Notes: a model not told the origin generated them from the letters alone. Counted from the first letter of the stretch, positions 34,000 through 46,439 are shown. The stretch: DNA of 64,000 bases from Ancistrus triradiatus (GCA_025084515.1 JAJAGP010000018.1:1143466-1207465), one strand, 5' to 3'. Numbers and translations are program-made.

Positions 34000-34258
34000 G
34001 AGAGGGGACCTGCTCGGGACTTTCCCCCGACTGTTTTATACCTAGCACTTTTATCTCTCGAGAGTGATCCTGCCATTCTCGATGGGTTTTACAAAGACAA
34101 TTCTGCGTTAATACTGCCATCTAATGCTTTGAAAATAACGTCCCTGTAATGTGTTTTAATACCCACAATACCATAATGCAGCTCAACAAACGCAAATCCC
34201 TCTTATAAAGGTAGTGGCGCACCAAATCGGTATTTTAAACAAAACCGGAGACTTTCTG

Positions 34259-34264
34259 AATAAA
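34259..34264 (+). terminator. polyadenylation signal of the SCIMP-like gene
   Basis: A canonical AATAAA lies about 260 bases after the TAA stop of the SCIMP-like gene, in otherwise non-coding DNA. Choosing this site is inference; there is no transcript evidence. Confidence 0.4.
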
Positions 34265-35082
34265 AACGGTACACAGTGTGTTGTCAGTTTTGTCATTATT
34301 TTCGACAAAACAACACTACCCACTCGTATTTTTCCCCAAGATAGACAAAACGTTCTGATTTTCTAGTTGAACACCCTTAAATATTAAGGGGTAACCATAC
34401 AAAAGTGTCACAATGTCATTGTGGAGCCATCGTGTGCGTTCTCTTTATGGACATCTTTAATGGAAATGCACTTCTTGAGCACCAGAGGGTGCAATCAATC
34501 TTCCTATACGCCATGTTCTCCAACGGAAACTGAAGAGATTTTGGGACAGATCCAGTGGAAACTTGGAAGTCGGACTTAATTGGCCACGAAGGAAGTCGGA
34601 ATCCAGTTCATTTCAGACGCACCCTGAGGCTGGGTCAGGCGTGTACGCTTTTTACTGATGTTGGATTTTTTTGTTCGAATTTGGGGGCAAAAAAAACATT
34701 TGAACGGACCGTTCGATGTCTGAATTGGTCGAATAAAGAAGCGTTGGACAATTTCATTTCATTGCTGGAGACCATAATGTTTTTTGTTGAAAAACTTGTA
34801 CAAAGGAAATGTGTAATGTTTTGTATTGTTTACACGGAAATAAAAAAAGGAACGGCTTTTATCCAGTGTATAAATCGATAACTGACATATGGTGTGCGTG
34901 ACCTTGAAGCACCCAGTGAAATCCATTTACTTACCATTTGCAGGGGGTGAATGCTATATTTGCGTTGTTAAAATATGATGTTTAAACCATGTACTTTCCA
35001 TGGTGCTTCAATCTAGGGGTTACAGTGGATGAACGGAAGATGGTGGAACTGTAAATGATTGGAAATCAACTGACCAACTTAC

Positions 35083-35345
35083 CATATTTCTACCCCAAAC
35101 ACAGCAGTGGTGGCTGATGCACGCCTATGGCCTAACGCGTGCAGTAAAAGATCCTGCTGCTCGTCCCCCTCGACGACTTTCGGCTCGCTTGGGCTCCCCA
35201 CGTTCTCCCTCGACATCACCACCTCCCTATTGGGCTTGCTAGCCTTCCGTCTGATGTAACTGCAACTGGGTCCTAAAACCCCTTTATTTTCACACGGTTC
35301 GTCTGTCTTTTGGAAGTTGGAAGCTGTTTTCTCTTACAGAATCTC
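35083..35345 (-). other. unassigned open frame with a perfect splice donor
   Basis: The minus strand between these positions is open for about 85 codons and reads like a charged protein segment (contains IRRKASKPNREVVMSREN, VEGDEQQDLLLHAL). It ends at ATATG|GTAAGT, an ideal donor. A possible acceptor (GGGGTTTTAG) precedes GACCCAG at about 35276. It lies just beyond the derl2 stop codon on the same strand, so it could be derl2 3' UTR, an alternative exon, or a separate gene fragment. I do not recognise it, and there is no partner exon to the left. The opposite strand also has a fair acceptor at 35340, so the strand is not secure. Confidence 0.2.
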
Positions 35346-35433
35346 AGAACTTAACCGATTTATCAACGAAGGCTGTCCAACAAAGGGTAAAAAAAAAGCC
35401 AGCAATCGAATATACTTGCACATTTTATATACA

Positions 35434-35439
35434 TTTATT
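35434..35439 (-). terminator. likely polyadenylation signal of derl2
   Basis: AATAAA on the minus strand, about 325 bases past the derl2 stop codon. A second AATAAA lies further left near 35282, so the actual 3' end is uncertain. Confidence 0.35.
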
Positions 35440-35762
35440 TTTTTGTAAAAAAGTAAAATCCCAAATTGCTCTGGCGTCAGTCGGATCCAGCTGTTGGTTT
35501 GCAGTAGCTCCACGTTAGTGATCGCTGTTGCGCGACACGATTGAAAAAAACAAACAACAAACCGTTAGATGCAACAGCGCCGAAACGTCCCTGTGACTAT
35601 CAAACCCAGGCGCCGAGGGTCAGTCCGAGTCGTCCAAGCAGCCGGAGGTGGAACGGAGCGCCCGCCCCTACGCCGCGAGCCTCATTCTCGGTCTTTTGTT
35701 ACAGCACAAGAGAAACGTGTAGGAGTCCACGGAGATGCGCTGGAGCGGGGGGGCGATAACGC

Positions 35763-38700
35763 CTAACCCCCCAAGCGCTGACCCTCGCCCCACGCGAACC
35801 CACCGGGGCGATCCTCGGGGAGCGGGTTGTAGTTCGGATCTTCCTCCGGCGTGTCAAAGAGCATTTTGCTGCAGGAACAAAGAGTCAGAGATGATTTTCT
35901 GCAACCTAGTAATTAACTAACCTAAGACGAACAGTACAGTAGTACTGAACTTCGATTCTTTGTTGAACAGGCACGTCTCGATACTTATGGTCCTCGTCAC
36001 CTAGTTCCTACACAGAGAGCTCACTAGGTATTGAGTGCCGATTAATAGTTCAGTCCAGGTAGTTTCTGCTACTTGTTAGTTAGCAAAAAGAGACAACTCA
36101 CATAAAGGAAGGAGTCCTTAGCCATCTGCCACCACCGGGCTGGTTGGGAAACACATCTTCCAAAAAGAAATACACGTGTCCCACTGCAATGCCTGAAGAT
36201 AATTACACAGGTGGGGGTCACTGAAATTGCATGTTACGCGATCTCGATGGCAACCTCCATTACAATCTCAACTAAGTGTACCGGTCACGATGATGTGCGC
36301 TGGAGAGCCACATCACTCTACACAGCGCCTCTCTGACACTTTCCGGCTTCCACAGCAGGGCAGCTAATTGCAAGTAATTAAAGCCAAAAAGTGTCTGAGA
36401 GGAGCTATGCAGAATGACATGGCTCTCCAGCTCACATCATCATGGCAGTATCATGGCAGTGTAATATATTGGTTAAAGTAGACGAATATCGTTAATAATA
36501 CGAATAATAACCTAACTAATCAGACCACGGATGTATAGCATTGCGCCAAAAGTCTTAGGCCACCAGTAGATTTGTTGTTTTAGCAATGCTAAATTATATA
36601 CCATGTATTATATACGGTCAACGTTTGGCACCCAAATTATCAAACTTTGAGTTCAAACATGGATTCTTCACTCCATAATCCTCTTTCCCACTGATCTTCA
36701 TTCTCATATTTGTGAGCTTTAGCATATCGTATCCTTTTTGGCATGTTCCCCTAACAAGAAATTGGTTTCTTGGCTGCTACAATTCCACAAAGACCATTCC
36801 TGATCAAGTTTCTTCGGACTGTTAAAGGATCAACATGGCATCTCGATGAAGAGTCCAGATGCTGCTGCTGCTGAAGTGCAAGGGGAGGTCACACTAAATA
36901 CTTAGCACTGTAGCCTATAGAAGCTGTTTATTTCTGTTTTTCAGTAGAGCATACAAATTTCTGGTATTATCTGGCTGTGATCTAATAAAGAGACTGAAAA
37001 TTATATAGGGTCACTATACCGTTGCTAAAACAATGGTATAACTTATCTAGAGGTGGCCTAAGACTTTTGCACATCACTGCATATGCAACTGGACGCTTTG
37101 CGGCACATACCTGTAGTAAATACGTTACTAATCAGTATGAGGGAGATCAGTACCAGACAAACAAACGTATCAATCAGAACCAGGTGTTGCCCCAGTTAAA
37201 CATGTACCTAAAAGGTCCACAATAATGGAGTTGCCCAGCAACAGGGAGAATCCCATCAGCACCCAGGGTAGGAAAGGGGCTTGGAAATTGAGCAGGCCGA
37301 AAAAATTCATTCGCACGTTGGGGTTCCGTCTGCTCCATATGTACACGAGCATGATGGTGAACGCCTGGCCCAAAAACACAAGGCTCACGAACATGCCAAA
37401 TATCTATAAACGTATTAAGGAGATCTTTAAGGAAATCTTACAAGCACACAAAAATTAGACAGGTTTTCAGAACATACGGAACAGTGAGGGAACACTTTCA
37501 GGGTTAATATGAAGGATACAGTCATGAGAAGGCCACCAAACAGGAACATGAAGACAAAGTCAGCGGTCCTGCCTCTGAACGAGCCCTCCTCCAGCATTCG
37601 ACAGTAGCGGTATCTGATGGTCAGGTTAAAGATTCAAACATTTCTGGAGCCAGGATGGATTAAAGTTGCACAAGATTATGTCGCTATTGAATAAGAACAC
37701 AGTGCTGTGGGAAACAGTTCAGCTTAATTTCGAGTGGTGGGTTGGCACCTCTAGTGGGTTGGTTGCCAGTAGGCCTTGGCCAGTCAGACGTTTTCTGGGG
37801 AAATAACCATATTCATGTACGTCTTCAATTGGCTTGCAACTAAGAGTCATGTTTTATCCCCTACGATAATCCCAAAATAAAATCCAAACAAAAAATTCAA
37901 CAACAACAACGGTTTCCCAAGCACAGCCCACTTGCAGAGACCCTGGACATTAGGAGGCAAAAAATAATGGCATTCATTCAGTATAATTGTGGGTTTTTGC
38001 AGAAGGATACAAAAATATCATGTTGAATAAGAAGTTGAAGCCGACAGGGCCGAAAAACAGAAAGTTGGTCACAAGCCGCCATACCTGCAAACAAAACAAT
38101 GCAGAAATGACCTAAAGTCAACTCCAAGTTTTATTTATTACACACACACAGACACACACACATATATTATTTTGATCCACTGAATCAAAACCACCGTTAT
38201 GAACCGTGTTTACTCAAACCGGTGACGTTACTTCCTGTTCTCACGAATAAAATTTCTAAACGTTATAAACATGAAGTGATACGGAAGCCGCATTAGGTAG
38301 GCTTAGAGATGCCACAGAAGAGATGAGACAATGCCTATAAAAAGCTCAGTGTGTGAAAAGGCAAGGCTAAAAAATAAGAAGCTACAGCTGGGAGGTTGTT
38401 GGATCTTCCAGTAGGAGGAGGATCTGATCCAAACGTACACCCATACCTATACAAAAACTATTCAGCATGAACATGACTGCCCAGTAACCTATAGGGTGGG
38501 CAGAGGAACTCCAGCCCTGTAGAACATCTGTACTGGGGAGTGTCTCAGCTTCATTGCTCTTCATCTCTACATCAAACAGGATGTTGACAAAGGGTGTTGG
38601 CACAAAGCAGAGGCACGATGTCAAGATTCGTTTGTTTAGATCACTCGTTTTCATGAGCCTTCATTTTCTAACAAAGTATTTTCACCCATCTTTGCAAAAA

Positions 38701-41700
38701 GGCGGTGACTGTATGTATGGGTTTAGTCTGCAGTGATGCACCAATGCAACATCGAGTGTTGTTACTGGGGCAGGTATTGGACTACAAACTGGCAAATATG
38801 TATTGACCTACACAGTATATAGTGGGGCAAAAAAGTATTTAGTCAGCCACTGATTGTGCAAGTTCTCCTGCTTAGAAAGATGAGAGAGGTCTGTAATTTA
38901 TCATAGGTACACTTCAACTATGAGACACAAAATGAGAAACAAAAATCCAGTAAAACACATTGTAGGATTTTTAAAGAAATTAATTGTGAATTATTGTGGA
39001 AAGTAAGTAGTTGGTCAATAAATTTGGTTCAACTCAATACTTTGTAACATAACCTTTGTTGGCAATGACAGAGGTCAAACGTTTCCTGTAAGTCTTCACC
39101 AGGTTGGCACACACTGTAGCTGGTATTTTGGCCCATTCCTCCATGCAGATCTCCTCTAGCCCAGCCCCGTAGTGACCAGTTGATGTTTTGGGGCCGGCAA
39201 ACACGGACTTTCAACTCCCTCACACAAATGTCTTATGGGGTTGAGGGTTCTGGAGACTGGCTAGGCCACTCCAGGTCCTTGACACCATGGAAATGCTTAT
39301 GTACGAGCCAATCTCCGTTGCCCATGAGCGGTGTGTTGGTGTTGGATCGTCCCATTGTATTTTGCTGTTGCACGACCCCCATTGCTACACGTTCCATCTT
39401 TCTTTCATTTTATTTTTTTATGCGTTTTCTCACTGGACCTGGAAGGTGTATGGTGTTGGGCTGAAAATCTACCTGATACATGGCCCCCCCGGTATTATCC
39501 TTTAACACGGTCAGTAGCTTCCGTCCACATGCAGAAAAACAGCCCAAAGGCATTTGAGGTTTCCAACCACCCATGATTCGCAGTAGGCGCCGGGTCTTAG
39601 TAGTAGGTATGGGTTGAAACTCCAGAATCCCCGGCATTATTCCTACAACCAAACACAACCGAGTTGAGCTCTTCTTCCCCAAAACAGTTCTATTTTGGCT
39701 GTCATCCTCCCCCCATATGACCACATGGATAATTCTCCCCAATCCTCTTGTGGAATAATCATACTGCTCTCTGGCAAACTTCAGACGGGACCCTGGACAT
39801 GTACCCCACAGGATTAAGCAGGGTGACACGGCCTGGCACTGCAGGATCGAGCCTCGGGTAATGTGTTTACTTGATGGGGTAGCCTTGTTTACCTTTGGTC
39901 CCAGCTCTCTGCAGGGTCATGATTCCAGGGTCCATCGTGTAGTTCTGGATTTTCTCCCCACCCGTTTCTCATGATCATTTTGACCCACGGGATGAGAATC
40001 TGCGTGGAAGCCCCAGATAGAGGCGGAGATTATCCCCAATGGTCTTGTATAGTCGTACAATTCCTCCCACAGCTGATTTATTCACACCAACCTGCTTGCC
40101 TATTGTAGATTCACTCTTCCCAGCCTGGTGCAGCTCTACAATTTTCGTCTTGGTGTCCTCCGACAGCTCTTTGGTCTTGGCCATGGTTGAGTTTGGAGTC
40201 TGACTGTTTGAGGCTGTGGACAGGTGTCTTTTATACAGATAACGAGGTCAAACAGGTGTCATTAATACAGGTAACGAGTGGAGGACATAAGAGCTTCTTA
40301 AAGAAGAAGTTACAGGTCTGTGAGAGCCAGAAATATTGCTTTTTTGTGGATGACCAAATACTTCTTTTCCACCATGATTCACAATTAAATTCTTTAAAAA
40401 TCCTACAATGTGATTTCCTGGATTTTTTTTCTCGCATTTTGTCTCTCATAGTTGAAGTGTACCTATGATGAAAATTACAGACCTCTCTCATCTTTGTAAG
40501 TAGGAGAACTTGCACAATCAGTGGCTGACTAAATACTTTTTTACCCCACTGTAGTTCATCCAAATGAACACTGGACACCACAGCTACTGTTTACCATCAT
40601 TATAATTGACCCAGAACCATATAATTGAGAAACTAGGACCGGGACAACACTTCAACCGAGCTTTACTGATCAAGCTTCGTCGGATTGTAGAAGGATCCCG
40701 GCATCCCGATGAAGCTGCCAGATGCTGCTATTGCTCAGGTGTAAGGGGAGGTCACACTAAATACTTGTCACTGTAGCCTGTACAAGCTTTTTTCAGATTT
40801 TTCTTGCATCTTTTAATGCTGCATACATGTTTCCGGTACTGGTTGTGTTCTAGTAAAGACACTGAAAAATAATCATATATGGTCATCTAAAGGTGGCCTA
40901 AGACTTTTGCTACAGGTATCGTGTAGACAAAATGACGAAAACATGTAGGAACAGATTCAAAACAGGCTGCTAATTAGCATTTGCTGGTGGTGCTGTCATA
41001 CAAATTGAGTGTTTCGTGGTGAGAGGTTGCACCAGGAAAGACCAATCGAAGTGGAAACTGCTTAACCAGAGTGGGTGGAACACTCACCTTACATCAGTAT
41101 GCCCATTGATATGCTGTATGGACACACGTTCCGTCTGTGCCACTACAGCTTTGGGTCAGAGTCAGCAATCATACAAGTGAAGATGTTCCTATTATCACAC
41201 ATACCAAAGCCTCACAATGGCAAGCAAGGGAGACTGCTCAGGGCTGAGGGAGGGGTGTTCAGAGGGAGTGAGAACTCTCCACCGCTATAGGGACCCGGAT
41301 TCGAGGTCAGGCATTGCCTGGCTGTGTCCAATGATTGGGAAGCCGGCCAAGAGATCAGAACCTGGTACTAGCAATCCCTGCATCTGACTGGAGTACACTA
41401 CGTTCTCCAGATACCACATATCCCTGATCTGGAAAGGACAGGGGATAAATAATAAATAAGTAAATCCATCCACTCACCTGATAGTGCTTTATTATCAAAT
41501 CTGGGTTGAAGTACAGTTGGAAAGGTGTGATCAGCTCTAATTGCTGTGGATAGAAGAACAAACAAGGAAGGAGTTGACAAACATCTGGCAACACAAACAC
41601 TGTGTTAAGGTTAATAATACGCATTATATGAATACAGAACCAGTCCGCGCTACCTATTTCGCTCAAAAACGCAACGACAACCAAGCCTTAGCACTTTAAG

Positions 41701-42030
41701 TGCACCATTTTCCTTACATGTTGCTTTAAGCGAACTGCTAACATCTTACTATATGAATTATTAGTCCTGCTCCAGCCTTACAGCGCTGTTTGCAAGAGTG
41801 ACAGCCGTTAGCTGTGTGCTAATGGCTAAGCGCCGTCACTACAGCGCGCTAACTCTAACTCCCTAAATGTCGACTGTTTCCCACTCGAACAAAGCCCGAA
41901 ACGGCGAATTAAAACCCGAATTCGCATCTCCACTCACCACGGCCGCTGTAGTGAGCACGCAGGCCGTCGTGTAGGTTCGCGTTACCACAGGAATCTGCAA
42001 ATATTCCTGCTGGAACGTCTGGTAAGCCAT
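35763..42030 (-). CDS. derl2: Derlin-2, complete, seven exons, 239 aa
   Basis: Derlin-2 is a multi-pass rhomboid-like pseudoprotease of the ER membrane that takes part in retrotranslocation of misfolded proteins (ERAD) with p97/VCP. Exons in transcript order: 42030-41938, 41543-41478, 38084-38011, 37613-37520, 37403-37208, 36192-36102, 35868-35763. They sum to 720 nt, giving 239 residues, the human length. Recognisable blocks: MAYQTFQQEYLQIP, QLELITPFQLYFNP, TNFLFFGPVGFNFLFNMIF, YRYCRMLEEGSFRGRTADF, FLGQAFTIMLVYIWSRRNP, NFQAPFLPWVLMGFSLLLG, then DTPEEDPNYNPLPEDRPGG and a C-terminal GEGQRLGG that corresponds to the p97-binding SHP box. The rhomboid-like WR motif (VWRLVTN) is present. The gene is intact. 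It is head to head with mis12. Confidence 0.97.
36538..37083. mobile_element. CTTAGGCCACC-family element, both ends present (about 545 bp)
   Basis: Left end GCGCCAAAAGTCTTAGGCCA, right end GTGGCCTAAGACTTTTGCAC. The interior has GAGTCCAGATGCTGCTGCTG and GGGGAGGTCACACTAAATAC. It lies in derl2 intron 5, between exons 5 and 6. Confidence 0.8.
38821..40551 (-). mobile_element. Tc1/mariner element, family A, nearly full length but degenerate
   Basis: Ends AGTGGGGCAAAAAAGTATTT and AAATACTTTTTTACCCCACT are inverted, 1.73 kb apart. The minus strand starts at 40184 with MAKTKELSEDTKTKIVELHQ and AGKSESTIGKQVGVNKSAVG (helix-turn-helix). A middle piece, SRLKFAREQYDYSTRGLG, is at 39410-39829, and the 3' end is near 39029. 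Numerous frameshifts and substitutions destroy the DDE blocks. It is inside derl2 intron 2 in the same orientation as derl2. Confidence 0.9.
40655..40917. mobile_element. CTTAGGCCACC-family fragment next to the Tc1 copy
   Basis: ATCAAGCTTCGTCGGATTGT, GATGAAGCTGCCAGATGCTG, GGGGAGGTCACACTAAATAC and right end GGTGGCCTAAGACTTTTGCT. The left end is missing, about 100 bp from the Tc1 right terminus. Confidence 0.65.
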
Positions 42031-43252
42031 TTTTGGACCAACCACTGTTGACACGTCGTTACATAGAGAAAACGACAGGGGGCGTGGTATCCCATTTAGA
42101 CGGCTCTCATTGGCCTCGTTTCAGAACGCGCCGCAATAGGATTGGTTCTCACACCGACTGTTAGGCAGCATTTCAAATAGCTTCATGATCCCTACATAGC
42201 TTACCTATATAGCAAATATTATAATAAATGACACAGTGTTATACACGATTTCATATGTTATATTTGAGATACAGCCCTGATTCCTACACAAAGTATCGGT
42301 AACTGACGCGGTTATGAAATATGGCGCTTTCTAATTGGTCCGCGTACACAAAAATATGAAAATAGTTTTTCGTTTCCAACTATTTTCATTTCTCGGTTTC
42401 ACCGCATGGTGATATCCGTGATTTATATTTAAATATTTAAACCAGACACGAAAAAACACAAGCGCACACTGTACACATACTGTGATGAACAGCGATTCGA
42501 TTCCTGATTCTTGAAGTTCGAAATGAAGAGTCAACTCCAAAGCTTTGGTCGTCGTTTATATATATTATGTGCTTGTGTTCACATTAATTAATATTTATGT
42601 TAAGAACTAGGCATTCATTTGAGACGAACTTAATGCCCTATGCTTACTAGCGAGTTTATCTATAAGAAATGTGCTGTCTGATAATGATGGTTCAGAATCG
42701 ACTCTTAGAATCAATTCCCAACAGTCCGAAACGGAGTTGTCTGGACGTTTCTGGAATATGCTGTAATTTATAATTCAAATGTAAATCAGAGATTTTTAGT
42801 GGCAATATAGTATCGTTCGAAACTTTAAGTCGCTTTTTTGAGTGAAACTGCATATAAAATGAGTATCATGAAATGTCAAAGTTGTTTTGCAGGTTTTATT
42901 TTTAATATTCGCCCTTTGATTTTAGGTCTCGTCTGATCTATATTTGTATTTTTCATGTCTTATCCCTGCTTTTTCTTGGGCGCATTTATACATGAAAGTA
43001 TAAATAGCTCCTTCTTTGTCTGAGTTAATGAATTGCATTAAAAGTTGAACTTAACTCCAGCGTGACTCTAGCGTGACGATCATTGTGCAGAATCGACTCT
43101 TGAATCGAGTCATCCCTTTTAGAATGATTTCTAAGCAAATGCTTCGATTCGGAACGGGAGTCGATTCATCCGAGCCGACAGAGGACGGTGTATCACGAAA
43201 ACGTCACTGACAGCGCGAGGAAGACGTACGATTTGGCGCGCAAGGGTTTGAT
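42031..43252. promoter_or_regulatory. shared intergenic promoter region between derl2 (minus) and mis12 (plus)
   Basis: The two start codons are 1.22 kb apart and diverge. On the derl2 side, CCAAT boxes in derl2 orientation (ATTGG on the plus strand) lie at 42109-42113, 42141-42145 and 42334-42338, and an ACGTG core on the minus strand lies within about 25 bases of the ATG (near 42051-42056). That core would suit an XBP1/ATF-type input, as derlins are known to respond to ER stress, but the CCAAT-CCACG spacing is not a canonical ERSE. On the mis12 side, a perfect E2F-type octamer sits at 43232-43239 and an ACGTCA half-site at 43201. All regulatory roles are inferred. Confidence 0.5.
43232..43239 (+). 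promoter_or_regulatory. E2F-type site TTTGGCGC just upstream of mis12
   Basis: The octamer fits the TTTSSCGC E2F consensus exactly and ends 13 bases before the mis12 ATG. MIS12 functions in mitosis, so cell-cycle control through E2F would make sense. The match is short and could be chance. Confidence 0.35.
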
Positions 43253-44879
43253 ATGGCGGAGCAGCGAGAGAGTGACGGTGAGAAACTTTAATGTCTTTTA
43301 ACGGTTTATTGTTTTTATTATCGTCTTTCTCTTAGTTAGGGGTTCGGTCTGGCTGAAAACATTTAACGTCTTTTATTAGCAGTTGTGCCAAAAGTTGTTT
43401 GGTGTTTATTCAGCGTCTTTTACTTTAATACTGTGCAGACCGTAACGGGTTGGTGTTTGTTCTAATTCGCACACTGTTAATTATAAAGTGCACTAGATAG
43501 GCATGAGTTTTTGTTTTTTAGTCTGACTGAAAGTCTAATTTAGGATTTTCATCATCTTTCACAAAATCGTACACGGTTCCACAGTAGACTGTTGTTTAAA
43601 TCTTGTACCATAAAGTGTACATAGCACTTCGCACTACCTAAGGTGTAGGAACGAGGTGTGATTTGGGATACGGGCAAATTGCCCTAGTTAAAACCAGGTA
43701 ACTACCAAGGCCAAACTGTTTTTATTCTGTGTAATGTGATTAGACAGAACAAATTATTCCATACTTTGCTAACAGTGACTGTCGTAGATGCTTGTCATGA
43801 ACCATAATCCTACATTTTTATGGAAATATATTAAACATTTAATAATACAAATGATTACAAACACAAGGTTTATAATCGGTTACCTCCCAAACTTGCAAAC
43901 AAGTTGAATTTTTAACCAACATGATTCATGTGTGTGAATTAAAATGTGTGGAAATATAATTTAAGGATTGTATGGGTGAGCAAACTTGTTGAAGGCAGTA
44001 AGAAACACAAATTTTGCATAATTTGTTGGTTAAATCTTTCCCAACACCCGCCCCTAGATTTTGGTATAATTTCATTTTAGCGAATGGGCATTCTCTCTTT
44101 CTTAGTACAGGACATGTTTTGAAATCATTCACAAAAAACTGTCATAGTGGTACTTTTTTAGTCATTGATCTCAGTCTCTGAGGCGGTTTTATGGTCGAGG
44201 TTGTTTGAAATCATGCATCTCTAACTAGCAAACATGTTCCGTAGTCGCCCCCTTGTCCTCGGACTTCCTCAAACTGTACGAGGCGCAGTTTTTCGGCTTC
44301 ACGCCACAGACCTGCATGATGCGCATCAACAGCGCCTTCCAGGACTGCCTGTACGAGATGCTGGTCGTCGTCGAGTCCGTGTTCGTCCGCAAGCTGTCCC
44401 AGGGCAGAGAGCCGCCCAAGGAGATTCGCCTCCAGACCCGCGAGTGCACCCAGAAACTGCTCGAGTTCCTGCAGGAGCGCTTCAAGAAGCTCTCGAGCCG
44501 CATGGAGGCCCTGCTGCTGGACAGCGTGCTGGCTGTGCCCGAGAACACAGTGCTGCCTGAGGACGAGCCGCACCGCAAGTACCCGGAGGGGGCCGGGCAG
44601 CTCTTGAAACTGGAGGCTTCGGTCGCAGAGCTGCAGAAGTCGTACCAGGCCGAGGTGTGCGCCAGACAAGCACTGCTGGCCGAACTGGAGGAGCAGAGGC
44701 AAACGCAGGAGCTGCTGGACGAGGTTCTGAGGTGGATTGAGGAGCTGCGCTCGTCCTGGAACAAGGAAGGCATGGGCAACGTCAGAGAGAGCTTCAAGAG
44801 CATGGTGGAGACCGTGACCCAGGTGCAGGCGGTGATGGGGAAGATCCGCAAGGAGACCAAATCCCTGGATGACGTGTGA
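43253..44879 (+). CDS. mis12: MIS12 kinetochore complex component, complete, two coding exons, 219 aa
   Basis: MIS12 is the core subunit of the MIS12/MIND complex, which joins CENP-C and inner centromere chromatin to NDC80 and KNL1 at the outer kinetochore. Exons 43253-43277 and 44245-44879 join through a GTC valine codon (donor G|GTGAGA, acceptor CCGTAG). The head, YEAQFFGFTPQTCMMRI followed by FQDCLYEM, is the family signature. ARQALLAELEEQ in the second half matches the human CTKQALLAELEEQ block. The rest is helical coiled coil, as expected. The fish protein is slightly longer than human (about 205 aa), mainly because of an N-terminal extension MAEQRESDVAPLSSDFLKL before YEAQ. Exon 2 is strikingly GC-rich relative to its surroundings. 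Confidence 0.96.
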
Positions 44880-45897
44880 GCTTGGGCATTCTCCTGATGG
44901 AAACCTGTTTTGACTTCATCTGCACCTTGTGTTGCCAAATCATTTGTACTGTTAGTGAGCGTGCAAAGACGCAACCCGTCCACAAGGGGGCGGCAGTGCC
45001 CAGTCTATGTGACAAACCTGTTTGAACTGTTTGGCAATTTCAATGCTCTGGTCTCCCAGAGGAACCTGAATTTGTAAACGTTGGCTCTTTTCCGACCATT
45101 AAGACTCAGTCAACCCAGAATCCACCAAATCCTTCAATTTGGTTCTCAGTGCAATAAGGCTACATTCACACTGCAGGAAAATACAGCCCATTTTTGTTCG
45201 CTTTTTTGTTTTTTTTCCCTCATATTCCATACAAATGTCTTGCATTCATGGCAATATGAACAGCAAACAACACAGTCTAACTTTTTCAGTTCTTATCGCG
45301 CATGTTTTACGTGGCCGTATGAGATCAGGATTAATCTATCATTTGCACCGTGAGAATCCCCCCTCTTGAAAGCCCTGCCCAGAGCTCATCTGCTTGAAGT
45401 AGTTTGATGTATTCCGGTGGGAGAACATGCAAAACTCGTGGATAATCCAACAAACTAATAACGCAGCCGAAGGAGTTAACTAGCGTGCAGAAACCCCCTT
45501 CAATTTCCAGACACAAATTCAACTCCTGCTTGCTTTTTTTTTTTAAATAGATTCCTGCTTTGCAAATCTATAAGGAGGACTCTCATATAAAGAGTCTGAC
45601 ATTATATAGAAAAGCTCTGTAAGGACACGCTGACTATGGTCTTGCACGTGGACAGTTCTCTTCAAGAATCTTGGCCAATCATGACAGTCAGTTCAAGAGT
45701 AGTTCAGACTTAGAGGCACATTACAAAGAAAACCAGAGGCTTCCTTTTCGCCTGTCTGCTCAGTTGGAGGGATGTAGATCCTGGTAGTTTTTGTTAGACA
45801 GTGCATTGTGTTATTTTAGCCTGAATGTTGTGTGTTGTGATTCAACACTGAGATTAACGCGTGATTTAGTTTGTCGTTCATGTTGTATTATAAACCC

Positions 45898-45903
45898 AAT
45901 AAA
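45898..45903 (+). terminator. possible polyadenylation signal of mis12
   Basis: AATAAA about 1 kb after the mis12 stop codon. No closer canonical signal was seen, so a 3' UTR of about 1 kb is plausible, without transcript proof. Confidence 0.3.
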
Positions 45904-46439
45904 AGAAAAAGTTCAGTTCTGTTGAGTGTTTGAAGTTCGAAAACGTAAAAGTTAGATGCGAGTTTGTGTAAGCCCACCACCAGGGTGACCTGGGTTTGAG
46001 TCCCGATGGTGTAACAGCCACCCCTCTGAGCCCTGATTGGTGGCCTGGTGCCCCATGAATTCCAAGATAAGGTTCTGACCCTCTGGACCTTGACTCTAAA
46101 GTGAGGGTAAAACAAGGGTGTACATTTTTTTTCCCCTCACATTTCATCCCCACATGTCGTCATCATTAGGATTCCAGGGGTATGATGAATAACCCTGGAT
46201 AGGGTGCCAGCTGCGACAGATTGTGGAAATGGGAGAAGACTGGAGAGAAGCAGCTCGCAACATGAATTCCCACTATAACGTGCGATATCTTTTTATACCC
46301 CAACCCACTATCTGAGCTTCTGACTCCTATTATAATGAGTGGCGATCTGAAAATGGGTGCCAGTGGTGTTCTCAACAGGTTTTTACCTCTACCTACACCT
46401 TCCACTTCCCGACTGTTTTACATATACAGTACTTGGGTA

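Noticed and set aside
44211..44983. Minus-strand frames of 163 and 252 codons opposite mis12
   Set aside because: Antisense shadows of GC-rich mis12 exon 2; the plus strand matches MIS12 throughout.
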